From contig JAAFHZ010000004.1 of the NCBI GenBank assembly GCA_013297675.1, positions 1 to 64,000 of the forward strand: a DNA stretch of 64,000 nt. The letters are read 5' to 3'. Numbering within the stretch: the first letter of the stretch is position 1; the number at the start of each line of letters is the position of its first letter. Positions 26,174 through 35,287 of the stretch are shown one piece after another. A program made the position numbers and the translations under genes. The notes beneath the pieces are model-generated. The model worked only from the letters and a program-made list of their open reading frames with translations, ran no database searches and had not been told where the DNA came from. This DNA is from Synechococcales cyanobacterium bin59.metabat.ball.084 (GTDB taxonomy: Bacteria > Cyanobacteriota > Cyanobacteriia > Cyanobacteriales > Chamaesiphonaceae).

Positions 26174-27166
26174 TTACTTAGGGTTTTTGTCGTGAGGAAG
26201 CATGATGCCCAAACGACGCTGTAGAGCTTCAATGACTTCTTCTGCCGATTTCTGGCCGAAGTTCTTGATTTCTAGCAGATCTTCTTGGGAATAGCCCATC
26301 AAATCGGAAACCGAGTTGATCTGCGCCCGCTTCAGACAGTTGTAAGCGCGTACCGACAGGTTGAGTTCCTCGATCGGCACTTGGCTGGCCGGATCTTCTT
26401 CGGAAGTAAACTCCGGCTCGAAGGGTTCCAGGCTGATATCTTTGAGCGGATTCAACAAATCCACCAAGATCTTCGCCGATTCGCTCAGGGCTTCTTGAGG
26501 AGTGACGCTGCCATTAGTCCAGACTTCTAAGATCAGGCGGTCTCTTTCGGGACAACCATCAACTCGCACATCTTCAACTAGGTAGTTCACCTTATTGACC
26601 GGCATAAACACTGCGTCAATTTGCAGTAAATCCATCGCCAAGCCTTGCTCCCGGAATTTATCCACCGATCGATAGCCCTTGCCCCGTTCGATGCGGAATT
26701 CCATTTCTAGCTTGCCGCCTTCAGCAACCGTGGCCACATACTGGTTTTGGTCTACTACTTCCACTTCGGAAGGTAGCTCAAACATTCCAGCAGTTACTCG
26801 GGCTGGACCAGTCACATTTAAGCGACCAATCTGGGGCTGAGCAGTATAGCTTTTCAGCACTACATCTTTCATATTCAGCAGCAGCTCCAGTACGTCCTGC
26901 CGCACGCCCACCAGAGTTGCAAACTCGTGGTTGACAGTGGTAAAACGGGTTTCGCCCTTTTCGCCGCGAATATTTTCTGACCGTACCAAACCAGCAATGC
27001 GGACTGCGGTAATTGCGGTGCCTTCTAGGTTAGACAACAATACCCGCCGCAGAGCATTACCAATAGTGGTACCCTGACCCCGATCTAATGGCTCCAGTAC
27101 AAACTTGCTGTACTGAGTTTGGTTCGGTTCACTTTTTGATTCAATACATTCAATCTGGAACTGCAC
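26174..27166 (-). CDS. rpoA: RNA polymerase alpha subunit
   Basis: 330 aa. The N-terminal domain shows FVLEPLDRGQGTTIGNALRR and LLSNLEGTAITAVRI for dimerisation, and the C-terminal domain LSVRAYNCLKRAQINSV with YSQEDLLEIKNFGQKSAEEV binds promoter UP elements. It lies in the alpha-operon order rpmJ-rpsM-rpsK-rpoA-rplQ. Confidence 0.98.
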   Translation of the reverse strand: MQFQIECIESKSEPNQTQYSKFVLEPLDRGQGTTIGNALRRVLLSNLEGTAITAVRIAGLVRSENIRGEKGETRFTTVNHEFATLVGVRQDVLELLLNMKDVVLKSYTAQPQIGRLNVTGPARVTAGMFELPSEVEVVDQNQYVATVAEGGKLEMEFRIERGKGYRSVDKFREQGLAMDLLQIDAVFMPVNKVNYLVEDVRVDGCPERDRLILEVWTNGSVTPQEALSESAKILVDLLNPLKDISLEPFEPEFTSEEDPASQVPIEELNLSVRAYNCLKRAQINSVSDLMGYSQEDLLEIKNFGQKSAEEVIEALQRRLGIMLPHDKNPK

Positions 27167-27208
27167 TACCAGTGACCTCCGTATAAGTAGTCTATTTGAG
27201 TTTGCAAC

Positions 27209-27604
27209 TTATACCCGCCGACGTTTGGGCGACCGACAACCATTGTGGGGCACCGGCGTAACATCGCGGATCAACGTAATTTCTAAGCCAGCTCCTTGCA
27301 GAGCGCGGATGGCAGTTTCTCGACCGGAACCGGGGCCGCTAACCATTACTTCTACCTGACGCATACCCTGATCCATTGCCCGTTTGGCTGCACTTTCGGC
27401 AGCGGTTTGAGCGGCAAAGGGGGTGCCTTTCTTTGCGCCTTTAAAGCCACTAGCACCGCTAGATGACCAAGAAATTACGTCGCCATTATTATCGGCGATC
27501 GTTACGATGGTGTTGTTGAAGGTAGAGCTAATAAAGGCAATGCCACTGGGCACATTGCGTTTCGCCTTTTTACTACCTGATTTTTTCGCTGGTTGTCGAG
27601 CCAT
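27209..27604 (-). CDS. rpsK: 30S ribosomal protein S11
   Basis: 131 aa with [32 protein letters not shown] and the C-terminal [18 protein letters not shown]. It lies 42 bases before rpoA. Confidence 0.97.
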   Translation of the reverse strand: MARQPAKKSGSKKAKRNVPSGIAFISSTFNNTIVTIADNNGDVISWSSSGASGFKGAKKGTPFAAQTAAESAAKRAMDQGMRQVEVMVSGPGSGRETAIRALQGAGLEITLIRDVTPVPHNGCRSPKRRRV

Positions 27605-27800
27605 ATTGTTGGTACTAAATATTGTTTAGTTAGGTGATCGATTTTGAATTTCAACTGATGAAAAACATTTTCTAGACTTGAATTTTTTTCCAAACCCAAT
27701 CTAGAGTGAAAGAGCCTAGCCCTGAAATATCCCCATTCACAGCCAAAGGTCAATAGTCTCCTGGGAGTACTATCGACCAACAGCACGGATAGGGCGCTAC

Positions 27801-28184
27801 TTATTTCTTGCCTGGAGCTTTCTTCTTGCCCGCTACCGTTGCGCGACGACCGCGTCTGGTACGAGCATTGGTGCGAGTGCGCTGACCGCGTACCGGCAGA
27901 CCCATCCGATGACGACGACCGCGATAGCTGCCGATGTCTACCAAACGTTTGATGTTCATTTGCTCCCAACGGCGCAAATCACCTTCGATTTGATAATCTT
28001 TCTCCACGGTTTCCCGTAGAGAAGCAATATCGGCATCACTCAGGTCTTTAACGCGGGTATCGGGGTTAACGCCAGTTTTGGCCAAAACCTGTTTAGCTCT
28101 GGTCAAACCAATACCATAAATGTATGTGAGACCAATCTCGACTCGCTTGTCGCGAGGGATGTCTACACCTGCTATCCGTGCCAC
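27801..28184 (-). CDS. rpsM: 30S ribosomal protein S13
   Basis: 127 aa, beginning [20 protein letters not shown] and ending in the basic tail [19 protein letters not shown] spacer of about 195 bases separates it from rpsK, longer than usual for this operon; I see no gene in it. Confidence 0.97.
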   Translation of the reverse strand: MARIAGVDIPRDKRVEIGLTYIYGIGLTRAKQVLAKTGVNPDTRVKDLSDADIASLRETVEKDYQIEGDLRRWEQMNIKRLVDIGSYRGRRHRMGLPVRGQRTRTNARTRRGRRATVAGKKKAPGKK

Positions 28185-28319
28185 ACTTCAATGCTCCTAA
28201 GAATTAACTTTAAATGTCCTAGGCAGACCGTAGAATAATTGATTCAGAAGATTTCAATATCTCTTTCACAACCGCCCGATCGACCGAGGAAAATACCACC
28301 ATTAAACGAGTAACTCGGT

Positions 28320-28433
28320 TTAACCTTGGCGTTGTTTATGTTTGGGGTTGGTACAGATGACCATTACCCGACCACGACGTTTGATGACGCGGCACTTTTC
28401 ACAGATCTTTTTAACAGACGCTCTAACTTTCAT
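28320..28433 (-). CDS. rpmJ: 50S ribosomal protein L36
   Basis: A 37-codon minus-strand frame: [20 protein letters not shown] then [17 protein letters not shown]. The two cysteine pairs for zinc and the KHKQRQG end identify L36 without doubt. infA, adk and secY, which normally lie upstream in cyanobacteria, are absent; tRNA-Val and an acyltransferase gene stand there instead. Confidence 0.97.
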   Translation of the reverse strand: MKVRASVKKICEKCRVIKRRGRVMVICTNPKHKQRQG

Positions 28434-28580
28434 GCCAAATGGGGGGCAATACTGCAAGTTTTACATTATAGCCAAAGGGGAGACTGCTGTAAAGAATTGA
28501 AACTCTTCAGCATGAGCCGATTTGACGCTTACCAGCAAAAACAGCCCCTTCTGCATTAACAGAAGAGGCGGCTTAGGTAA

Positions 28581-28653
28581 TGGGCAATACAAGATTCGAA
28601 CTTGTGACCTCTTGCTTGTAAGGCAAGCACTCTAACCGCTGAGTTAATCGCCC
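28581..28653 (-). tRNA. tRNA-Val (UAC anticodon)
   Basis: The 73-base minus-strand sequence folds fully: acceptor GGGCGAT/ATTGCCC with one G-T pair, D stem ACTC/GAGT, anticodon stem CTTGC/GCAAG with loop CTTACAA, and T arm ACAAG-TTCGAAT-CTTGT. The discriminator is A and CCA is not encoded. It is immediately upstream of rpmJ on the same strand. Confidence 0.96.
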
Positions 28654-28815
28654 GCTGATTGATTACCGAATATCAACAATAAGAGGTTTATGCCCAACTG
28701 TCAACCCCCATGCTCATGTTTTTCTGGCTAGAGTTGTTTTTATTCTAATTAGCGGTTGACGAGAAGGAGCGATCGCCCAATCATGAGGTAATACAGTCTG
28801 CGTTTCATCACTATT

Positions 28816-29649
28816 TTGGATTCTCATCTTCACTCCGATCTAAATCATCGTAACCCCAGCACGATCGAGTCTCTGATGCCGATTTGGGGCTGGCTATATC
28901 AACATTATTTTCGGGTTACGAGTGATGGCTGGCAGCATATTCCTGCAAATCGACCGTTCTTGGCGGTGGCCAGTCACAACGGCGGCTTGGCAGCTCCAGA
29001 TATGTACATGCTGATGTACGAATGGTTTTACCGCTATGGTACCGATCAACCAATCTATGGACTAATGCACCCAGAAGTGTGGAATGTCTCTCAGCCGATC
29101 GCCAAAATGGCCATGGAATGTGGAGCCTTAGCCGCCAAACCCCAATCTGCCATGCGGGTCTTACGTCAAGGTGCGCCAGTGTTGGTCTATCCCGGCGGCA
29201 TCGAAGATGTTTTTCGTCCTCACCGCTGGCGCTATCGGATCAATTTTGCTGGTCGCACGGGCTTCATTAAATTAGCCCTGCGGGAAAACGTGCCGATCGT
29301 TCCTACCGTGTCAGTGGGTGCCCACGATAGTCTGCTGATATTGGGCAATGTCTATCCGGTAGTCAGCGAAATAGTCCATAAATGGGGGCTGCCCTGGCTT
29401 GGAGGGCTAGATCCTCTGACACTGCCAATCTATTTAGGCTTTCCCTGGGGGATAGCCTGTGGCCCACTGCCCAATATTCCTGCCCCGGTACAAGTGCATA
29501 ACCGAATCTGTGCGCCGATTGTGTTCGATCGATCGGGTCGAGATGCCGCCAACGATAAAGACTATGTGTGGTCTTGCTATCGACAAGTCAAACGGCTGAT
29601 GCAGCAAGAATTAATTGCTCTGGCCAGAGAACGCCACCCCAGAAACTAG
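28816..29649 (+). CDS. Lysophospholipid acyltransferase-family protein
   Basis: 277 aa from a TTG at 28816; an ATG at 28876 (MPIWGWLYQHYFRV) is a credible alternative. The acyltransferase block I motif is VASHNGGLAAPD, an HX5D-like form, and the glycine-rich block PVLVYPGGIEDVFR is the block III signature. This branch resembles diacylglycerol- or wax-type acyltransferases of the PlsC superfamily. It probably acylates a glycerolipid at the membrane; the substrate is unknown. Confidence 0.85.
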   Translation: MDSHLHSDLNHRNPSTIESLMPIWGWLYQHYFRVTSDGWQHIPANRPFLAVASHNGGLAAPDMYMLMYEWFYRYGTDQPIYGLMHPEVWNVSQPIAKMAMECGALAAKPQSAMRVLRQGAPVLVYPGGIEDVFRPHRWRYRINFAGRTGFIKLALRENVPIVPTVSVGAHDSLLILGNVYPVVSEIVHKWGLPWLGGLDPLTLPIYLGFPWGIACGPLPNIPAPVQVHNRICAPIVFDRSGRDAANDKDYVWSCYRQVKRLMQQELIALARERHPRN

Positions 29650-29725
29650 TAGATTTTCAAAATACCCACTAGGCTGATATCATTAGCTCCTAACCTGGAT
29701 AGAGTGAACAGCGTTCCATAGGTAT

Positions 29726-30862
29726 TTGATTGTGACCAACGTAGCAGCAGAACTAGCAGCAAGATGGCAACAGCGGCTGAGTGTGGAATGTGCTCAGCAC
29801 AATTCTGCTACCCATCATGGAGTTGTGCAGTGGCTAATCGGGGTCAACCAAGATCGATACACCGAAATGAACCCCGAGCAGTTATTGATCGCCACTCAGG
29901 CCATGGACTACCGCTATCGGATCTTGCTCCAACGCTATTTGGGTGTACCTTCGGAAAAAGCTTATAAAAATTTGATGCAGCGGTTGGGCAGTCTGGCGAT
30001 CGTCCGGGAAAAAATTCGCTCTTGGCTTTCGGTTAGCCGCGATCGGCAGCGTACCGTAGTAGATGTGCTGCAAGAAGTTGTTCAAGAAATGCTCCAAGGC
30101 GATAAATACATTCGTCAGCAGGTGGAGTGGATCGCCCAATGCACCAAAAATCCTCGTTTGCGCGATGCTCTAATGCTGGCGACTTTAGAGGAATACTGCC
30201 TCCGCCCCATTCGCAATCAGCCTTTGTTAGCCTACCGGTTTGTCAATTATCTGCGCCGCAGTCAGCGAGGCGGAGTTACCAATGTTCCTCGCGATGATCT
30301 AATCAAGGTGGTCTCTGATTCCGTCACCGATGAATCTGGTGAATCCTCTTTTAATTTTTTAGACCAACAGGTCTTAGAGGCGCACCAAGAACAGCAAGAA
30401 TGGGAAGAAACCCAGCTTTTGCGTGCCAGAGTCAGGGATGAGATGCTGGTCTATCTGGAAGACAATTTAGGTGTAGATGCTAAAGAATGGCTGCGTCTAT
30501 ATTTAATCGGCAAAACTCCCGAAGAGATTGCCCAGCAGCTCAATATGGATATCAAACAGGTCTATCGCTTGCGCGAAAAGATTTCTTATCATGCGGTCAA
30601 AGTGTTCGCAGTTAAGAGCCAGCCCGAGATGGTGGCCGAGTGGCTGAAAACATCTCTGCAAGATAACAGCATGGGTCTGACCGTCAGCCAGTGGCAAGAT
30701 TTTAATGCGGGCTTAGACTCTAAGCAGCAGCGGATTATGGCCGGGATGAAAGCAGGGGAACCGGTGGAATCGATCGCTAAAGATTTAGGACTCAAGACCA
30801 ATCAAGTAATCAGCGAATGGAGCCAGATCTATTTAGCTGCTCAAGAAATCCGCAGTAGCTAA
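29726..30862 (+). CDS. HetZ-related-type regulator with C-terminal HTH
   Basis: 378 aa. The N-terminal 200 residues are helical (MDYRYRILLQRYLGVPSEKA and ...IREKIRSWLSVSRDRQRTVV...). The C-terminal part holds two sigma-region-4-like helix-turn-helix stretches, GKTPEEIAQQLNMDIKQVYR at about 257-276 and AGEPVESIAKDLGLKTNQV at about 344-362. From memory this architecture matches the cyanobacterial HetZ-related proteins, also found in organisms that make no heterocysts. It may begin at TTG 29726 or GTG 29732. DNA binding is an inference from the HTH units. Confidence 0.6.
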   Translation: MIVTNVAAELAARWQQRLSVECAQHNSATHHGVVQWLIGVNQDRYTEMNPEQLLIATQAMDYRYRILLQRYLGVPSEKAYKNLMQRLGSLAIVREKIRSWLSVSRDRQRTVVDVLQEVVQEMLQGDKYIRQQVEWIAQCTKNPRLRDALMLATLEEYCLRPIRNQPLLAYRFVNYLRRSQRGGVTNVPRDDLIKVVSDSVTDESGESSFNFLDQQVLEAHQEQQEWEETQLLRARVRDEMLVYLEDNLGVDAKEWLRLYLIGKTPEEIAQQLNMDIKQVYRLREKISYHAVKVFAVKSQPEMVAEWLKTSLQDNSMGLTVSQWQDFNAGLDSKQQRIMAGMKAGEPVESIAKDLGLKTNQVISEWSQIYLAAQEIRSS

Positions 30863-31065
30863 AGACAAACAGCTACGAAGATAAAATTTGTTCTCGTAGA
30901 TACTTTTATGGGAAATGAGTCTTATGGATAGATAACGTGGGTACTATAGAAGCAACTGACTAAAGAGCAACTCTGCGGGGGAACTCAATCATGCTAGGCC
31001 GTTCAACAACTTGATAACCTAGCAAGATGCCAGTACCGAGGTCTATATTATTCACATCTTCGAAC

Positions 31066-32088
31066 ATGACGTTGACTGCCCGAATAGCTCACATCAGTTC
31101 TTACTTACCAGCCAAAATTCTTCATAATGATGAACTGGCAGAAATTTATGATGGTTGGTCAGCAGATAAGATTTATCAAAAAACAGGCATCGTCCAAAGA
31201 CATATTGCCGCAGAAGATGAGACGGCCGGAGACTTAGCCCAGAAGGCAGCTCAAAAGCTTTTTACTACCCATCTCATTTCGCCAAAAGATATTGACTTTA
31301 TTATTTTTTGCACCCAAACCCCAGATTATTTTTTACCAACAACAGCTTGTTTACTACAAACTCGCCTTGGTATTTCGACTAATGCTGGAGCCTTTGATCT
31401 AAATCTTGGTTGTTCAGGCTTTGTTTATGGATTATCAGTAGCTAAGGGATTAATTGAAACTGGAGCTGCTCATAAGATTCTATTTTTAACTGGAGATACT
31501 TACTCCAAAATAATTCATCCTTTAGATAAAAGCGTCCGTACTTTATTTGGAGATGGGGCAACAGCAACATTAATTGAAGATAGTGGTCAACCAGAAAAAG
31601 AATTTATTGGCTCATTTCTATTCGGGACAGATGGTGCAGGCGCTCATAACTTAATAGTTGAAGCAGGAGGATTTCGTTTGTCAAATTCATTAGTTACAGC
31701 TCAGGAAATACAAGATCAATCAGGCAATGTACATTCACAAAATCATCTTTTAATGAATGGTTCAGAAGTCATGACTTTTACTCTTTCTTCTATCAGTAAA
31801 GCTTTGAAAAAATTCTTAAGTAAAGTTGATTCTGATATTAGCGATTTTGATTATGTAGTAATGCACCAAGCTAATCGCTTTATATTAGAAGCACTACGAA
31901 AGAAGTTGAACATACCAGAGCCAAAATTTCCTATCTTTCTAGAGAACTGTGGAAATATTACATCGTCAAGCATTCCTCTGACATTAGAGTCGATGTTTGA
32001 TAAAAATTTTATCAAACCTGGCGATCGGTTACTATTAGTTGGATTTGGGGTAGGTTATTCTTGGGCAGTAACCGAAATTAGATTTTAA
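31066..32088 (+). CDS. 3-oxoacyl-ACP synthase III-like enzyme (first of two)
   Basis: 340 aa KASIII/FabH-family condensing enzyme. The Cys-His-Asn triad is complete: C116 in NLGCSGFVYG, His in MHQANRFI, and Asn in NCGNITSSSIPL. It would condense an acyl-CoA starter with malonyl-ACP or transfer an acyl group. The ATG at 31066 gives the usual FabH N-terminus (ARIAHISSYLPAKILHNDEL). It opens the glycosylation-like island and is followed 18 bases later by a dedicated ACP. It is AT-rich compared with the core genes. Confidence 0.9.
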   Translation: MTLTARIAHISSYLPAKILHNDELAEIYDGWSADKIYQKTGIVQRHIAAEDETAGDLAQKAAQKLFTTHLISPKDIDFIIFCTQTPDYFLPTTACLLQTRLGISTNAGAFDLNLGCSGFVYGLSVAKGLIETGAAHKILFLTGDTYSKIIHPLDKSVRTLFGDGATATLIEDSGQPEKEFIGSFLFGTDGAGAHNLIVEAGGFRLSNSLVTAQEIQDQSGNVHSQNHLLMNGSEVMTFTLSSISKALKKFLSKVDSDISDFDYVVMHQANRFILEALRKKLNIPEPKFPIFLENCGNITSSSIPLTLESMFDKNFIKPGDRLLLVGFGVGYSWAVTEIRF

Positions 32089-32106
32089 TTATTCCAGGAG
32101 TTTATA

Positions 32107-32334
32107 ATGCAATCATTTTATGAAGGGTTAGCTGATATTTTAGAAATCGAAATCAGCGAAGTATCTGGGGAGTTGAATTTATCTGAAATAAATTGGGATT
32201 CCTTAGCTTTTATTTCTACCATAGCACTTATTGATGAATGTCATGGTATTGTTATCGGCGGACAATCTCTAGAAAATTGTAAAACAGTTGGGGATATCGA
32301 AAAATTGATTGAAGATAAGCAGAAAGGCAAGTGA
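32107..32334 (+). CDS. Dedicated acyl carrier protein
   Basis: 75 aa. The phosphopantetheine site is S32 in EINWDSLAFIS, a variant of the usual DSL motif, within an acidic four-helix protein. It lies between two KASIII genes and ends 1 base before the second one starts, so it almost certainly carries their product rather than serving general fatty-acid synthesis. A GGAG ribosome-binding stretch precedes the ATG. Confidence 0.9.
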   Translation: MQSFYEGLADILEIEISEVSGELNLSEINWDSLAFISTIALIDECHGIVIGGQSLENCKTVGDIEKLIEDKQKGK

Positions 32335-32335
32335 A

Positions 32336-33415
32336 ATGAGTAAAGTCGATTCGCTAGCAGGTAAAAGGTTAAAGACACAGGGCAGCAAGATTGCTGGAAT
32401 AGTCGCTTGTTTACCAACTAATTTAATTGCAAATGATTACTTTGAGCAAAAGTTTGGAGCAGATGTTGTTCAGAATGTAGTCAAAATAATTGGTGTTGAG
32501 CAGCGATATTGGGCAACAGAATCAATTTCAACAGCAGATCTTTGCTGTCAGGCCGCGATACATTTAATGAGTAAATTAGATTGGAGTCCAGAGTCAATTG
32601 ATGCTCTAATATTTGTATCTCAAACACCAGATTATCGATTACCAGCCAGCGCGTGCGTTTTACATGGCCAACTTCATCTAGCGTCATCTTGTTTAGCATT
32701 TGATATTAATCTTGGCTGTTCAGCCTATCCCTACGCATTGTGGTTGGGCATGAATATGATCCAATCTGGTGCTGCCGAAAGAGTATTACTAGCCGTCGGC
32801 GACACTGGCAGCCGGTTTGTAGATCCAACAGATCGTGCTACTAGTATGCTATTTGGTGATGCAGGAACAGTAACGGCTCTAGAACGCTGTCATAACTCTA
32901 CTGGAGATACTTTTTTCATTCTTGGTACAGATGGAAAGGGCGCACATAATCTAATCATCCCCTGTGGTGCTTACAAAGATTATTCTTTAGTAAACGATTC
33001 TAGATTGACCGATCGCAATCCAAACTGCTTGTTCATGGACGGTAGTGAAATTTTTAATTTCACCTTACAAGTAATACCATCATTAGTAACCTCAACAATT
33101 GATTTCTCTAACTATCAACTAGATGAATTTGACTCTTTCTTATTTCATCAAGCTAATTCTTTTATGTTGAAACATATAGTTAAAAAAGTGAAGTTGCCAG
33201 CAGACAAAGTTCCAATCAATATCCATAAATTTGGAAATACTAGTAGTGCATCAATTCCATTATTAATGATTGATAAGATGTCTGATTCACTACGAGAAAA
33301 ATCTATGAAGCTAGCGATGTTCGGTTTTGGAGTCGGGTACTCTTGGGGTTCAGCCACCATGAATATTGGGCCAATAGAAGTAATTGACATAATTGATTAT
33401 GAGGAGGAAAGTTAG
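32336..33415 (+). CDS. 3-oxoacyl-ACP synthase III-like enzyme (second of two)
   Basis: 359 aa, a clear but divergent paralogue of the first KASIII. The triad is again complete: C128 in NLGCSAYPYA, His in FHQANSFML, and Asn in KFGNTSSASIPL. I chose the ATG at 32336 (MSKVDSLAGKRLKTQG), which gives TGAAATG spacing from the ACP stop. Two intact KASIII enzymes around one ACP suggest two successive condensations, or a heteromeric pair, making a short special acyl chain. Confidence 0.9.
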   Translation: MSKVDSLAGKRLKTQGSKIAGIVACLPTNLIANDYFEQKFGADVVQNVVKIIGVEQRYWATESISTADLCCQAAIHLMSKLDWSPESIDALIFVSQTPDYRLPASACVLHGQLHLASSCLAFDINLGCSAYPYALWLGMNMIQSGAAERVLLAVGDTGSRFVDPTDRATSMLFGDAGTVTALERCHNSTGDTFFILGTDGKGAHNLIIPCGAYKDYSLVNDSRLTDRNPNCLFMDGSEIFNFTLQVIPSLVTSTIDFSNYQLDEFDSFLFHQANSFMLKHIVKKVKLPADKVPINIHKFGNTSSASIPLLMIDKMSDSLREKSMKLAMFGFGVGYSWGSATMNIGPIEVIDIIDYEEES

Positions 33416-33417
33416 TA

Positions 33418-34542
33418 ATGAATAACCTAATACTACCTTCAGGATACATATCAGAATCGATCTTTGCCAAAGAACAAAAGTTGATTTTTCAAGACACATG
33501 GCAATTTGTAGGTTTTGTAAATGACCTGGCAAATCATAATGATTTTGTCACTCGATTAATAGGTGGGAAGCCAATAGTTATTCAAAACTTCAAAGGTGAG
33601 CTGAGAGCCTTTGTTAATATATGTCGTCATCGACATAGTGCTATTCAGTGTTCTGCCAAAGGAAATAGACACTTAAGCTGCCCCTATCACGGGTGGACTT
33701 ATGATAGTTGTGGTGTAGCTCGTGGAATTCCCAATAAAGATGATTTTGATATCAATGATTTTGATAACCTATCAAGCATTACCCTGCTGAGCTATCGGGT
33801 TGACACCTGTGGTAGCTTTGTATTCATTGCATCTAAAAACCAAACAAAGTCATTAGAAGAACATCTCGGAGAATCTCGGTTTTTCCTGGCCGAAATTAGT
33901 AACAGTTTTGGTGAAAAGGTAGATGAATTCAAACTGCTCAAAAAATCGAACTGGAAAATTTGTATTGAAAACACATTAGATTCTTATCATGTTGACGTTG
34001 TTCACAAAACTTCTTTGGCAAATATAATAGCGCAAGAACAAGTCAAAATTATTCAACAACCACATTCACATACTATTATTAATCTCTCAGAGAACAGCGA
34101 TCGCCGTCGCTGTAAAATCAACAGCCTGTTAGCCGATCGACCATGTAAATTTAATGGTTATATTCACCACTTAATTTTCCCAAATTTAACTATTGCTACC
34201 ACTCAAGGCACGAGCTTCAGCGTCCAATCTTTTGAACCAATTGCTGCTGGCTTAACGCAATTTACCACTTCCGTCTTTGAAGTAGACTATAATAGCTGCC
34301 CTAAAGCAATTTCCACAGCATTAGCCAAACAGGTTGCTAAATATAATCGGCAAGTATTTCTAGAAGATCAAATAGTCTGTGAGTCTGTCCAACAAGGACT
34401 AGAAAAGTCGGAAGATAGTCACCCAGGATTAATGAATATTAAGGAAAGTCGTATTTTAAGTTTTCAGAGTGCATACAATGAAATAATGTTTAACCATGAA
34501 TTTATAAAAAACAGAGTGAATAATGAAAATATTTGCATCTGA
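33418..34542 (+). CDS. Rieske non-heme iron oxygenase, alpha-subunit type
   Basis: 374 aa. The Rieske [2Fe-2S] ligands are C69-x-H71 (CRHRH) and C88-x2-H91 (CPYHGW). The mononuclear iron site is readable in ENTLDSYHVDVVH. Such enzymes hydroxylate or demethylate small substrates with electrons from a ferredoxin/reductase, which is not encoded here. In this cluster it may hydroxylate the acyl chain or the sugar. Its 3' end overlaps the following SDR gene by 20 bases. Confidence 0.9.
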   Translation: MNNLILPSGYISESIFAKEQKLIFQDTWQFVGFVNDLANHNDFVTRLIGGKPIVIQNFKGELRAFVNICRHRHSAIQCSAKGNRHLSCPYHGWTYDSCGVARGIPNKDDFDINDFDNLSSITLLSYRVDTCGSFVFIASKNQTKSLEEHLGESRFFLAEISNSFGEKVDEFKLLKKSNWKICIENTLDSYHVDVVHKTSLANIIAQEQVKIIQQPHSHTIINLSENSDRRRCKINSLLADRPCKFNGYIHHLIFPNLTIATTQGTSFSVQSFEPIAAGLTQFTTSVFEVDYNSCPKAISTALAKQVAKYNRQVFLEDQIVCESVQQGLEKSEDSHPGLMNIKESRILSFQSAYNEIMFNHEFIKNRVNNENICI

Positions 34543-35287
34543 TGCTTTATTAGGCAAAACTTTTCTTGTTACTGGAGCCTCATCCGGATTAGGTAGAGCT
34601 ACATCTATTTTAATTGCCGCCTGCGGAGGTCAAGTTTTGGCTTCGGGAAGAGATTCTTCTCAATTAGCAGCATCAATCAATCTAATGCAGGGCGACAAAC
34701 ATATTGCCTTACCGTTTACTTTATCTACTGCCGATTCCTTAGCTGATTGGATCAAATCAGTCACCTTAGAATATGGCGCTCTATCTGGTATCTTTCATAG
34801 TGCAGGTACAGCATTAATTAGACCAGCCAGAATGACTCAACAATATCATTTAGAAGAGCTAATGCAAAGCAGTTTATATTCAGCCTTCGGCATTGCGCGA
34901 GCCGCTGCATCGAAGGGTATAATTATAGATGGTGGATCTATTGTAATGATGTCTTCGGTAGCCGGAGCGCGAGGTCAATCAGGAATGACCGCATATTCAG
35001 CAGTAAAGGCCGGAATTGATGGTTTGGTAAGATCATTAGCCTGTGAGTTAGCACCTCGTAAAATTAGGGTGAACTCGATTGCTGCTGGTGCAGTAGAAAC
35101 TGAAATGCACACTAAATTAACTACAAATATTGCTGGTACCCCCATGTTAGACAAATATGAGCAGGATCATCTGCTAGGATTCGGTCAACCAGAAGATATT
35201 GCTAATGCTGCTTTATTTTTGCTTTCTGATGCTGCAAAATGGGTGACAGGAACTAACCTAATAATTGATGGAGGATATATGGCATGA
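34523..35287 (+). CDS. Short-chain dehydrogenase/reductase, FabG-like
   Basis: 254 aa classical SDR: the NAD(P) motif VTGASSGLGRATS near residue 16, catalytic Ser in MMSSVAG and the YxxxK site in TAYSAVKAG, ending with the VTGTNLIIDGGYMA strand of 3-oxoacyl-ACP reductases. Next to the KASIII/ACP genes it most likely reduces a 3-oxoacyl-ACP to a 3-hydroxyacyl-ACP. It overlaps the genes on both sides by 4 to 20 bases, strong evidence for one operon. Confidence 0.9.
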   Translation: MKIFASDALLGKTFLVTGASSGLGRATSILIAACGGQVLASGRDSSQLAASINLMQGDKHIALPFTLSTADSLADWIKSVTLEYGALSGIFHSAGTALIRPARMTQQYHLEELMQSSLYSAFGIARAAASKGIIIDGGSIVMMSSVAGARGQSGMTAYSAVKAGIDGLVRSLACELAPRKIRVNSIAAGAVETEMHTKLTTNIAGTPMLDKYEQDHLLGFGQPEDIANAALFLLSDAAKWVTGTNLIIDGGYMA

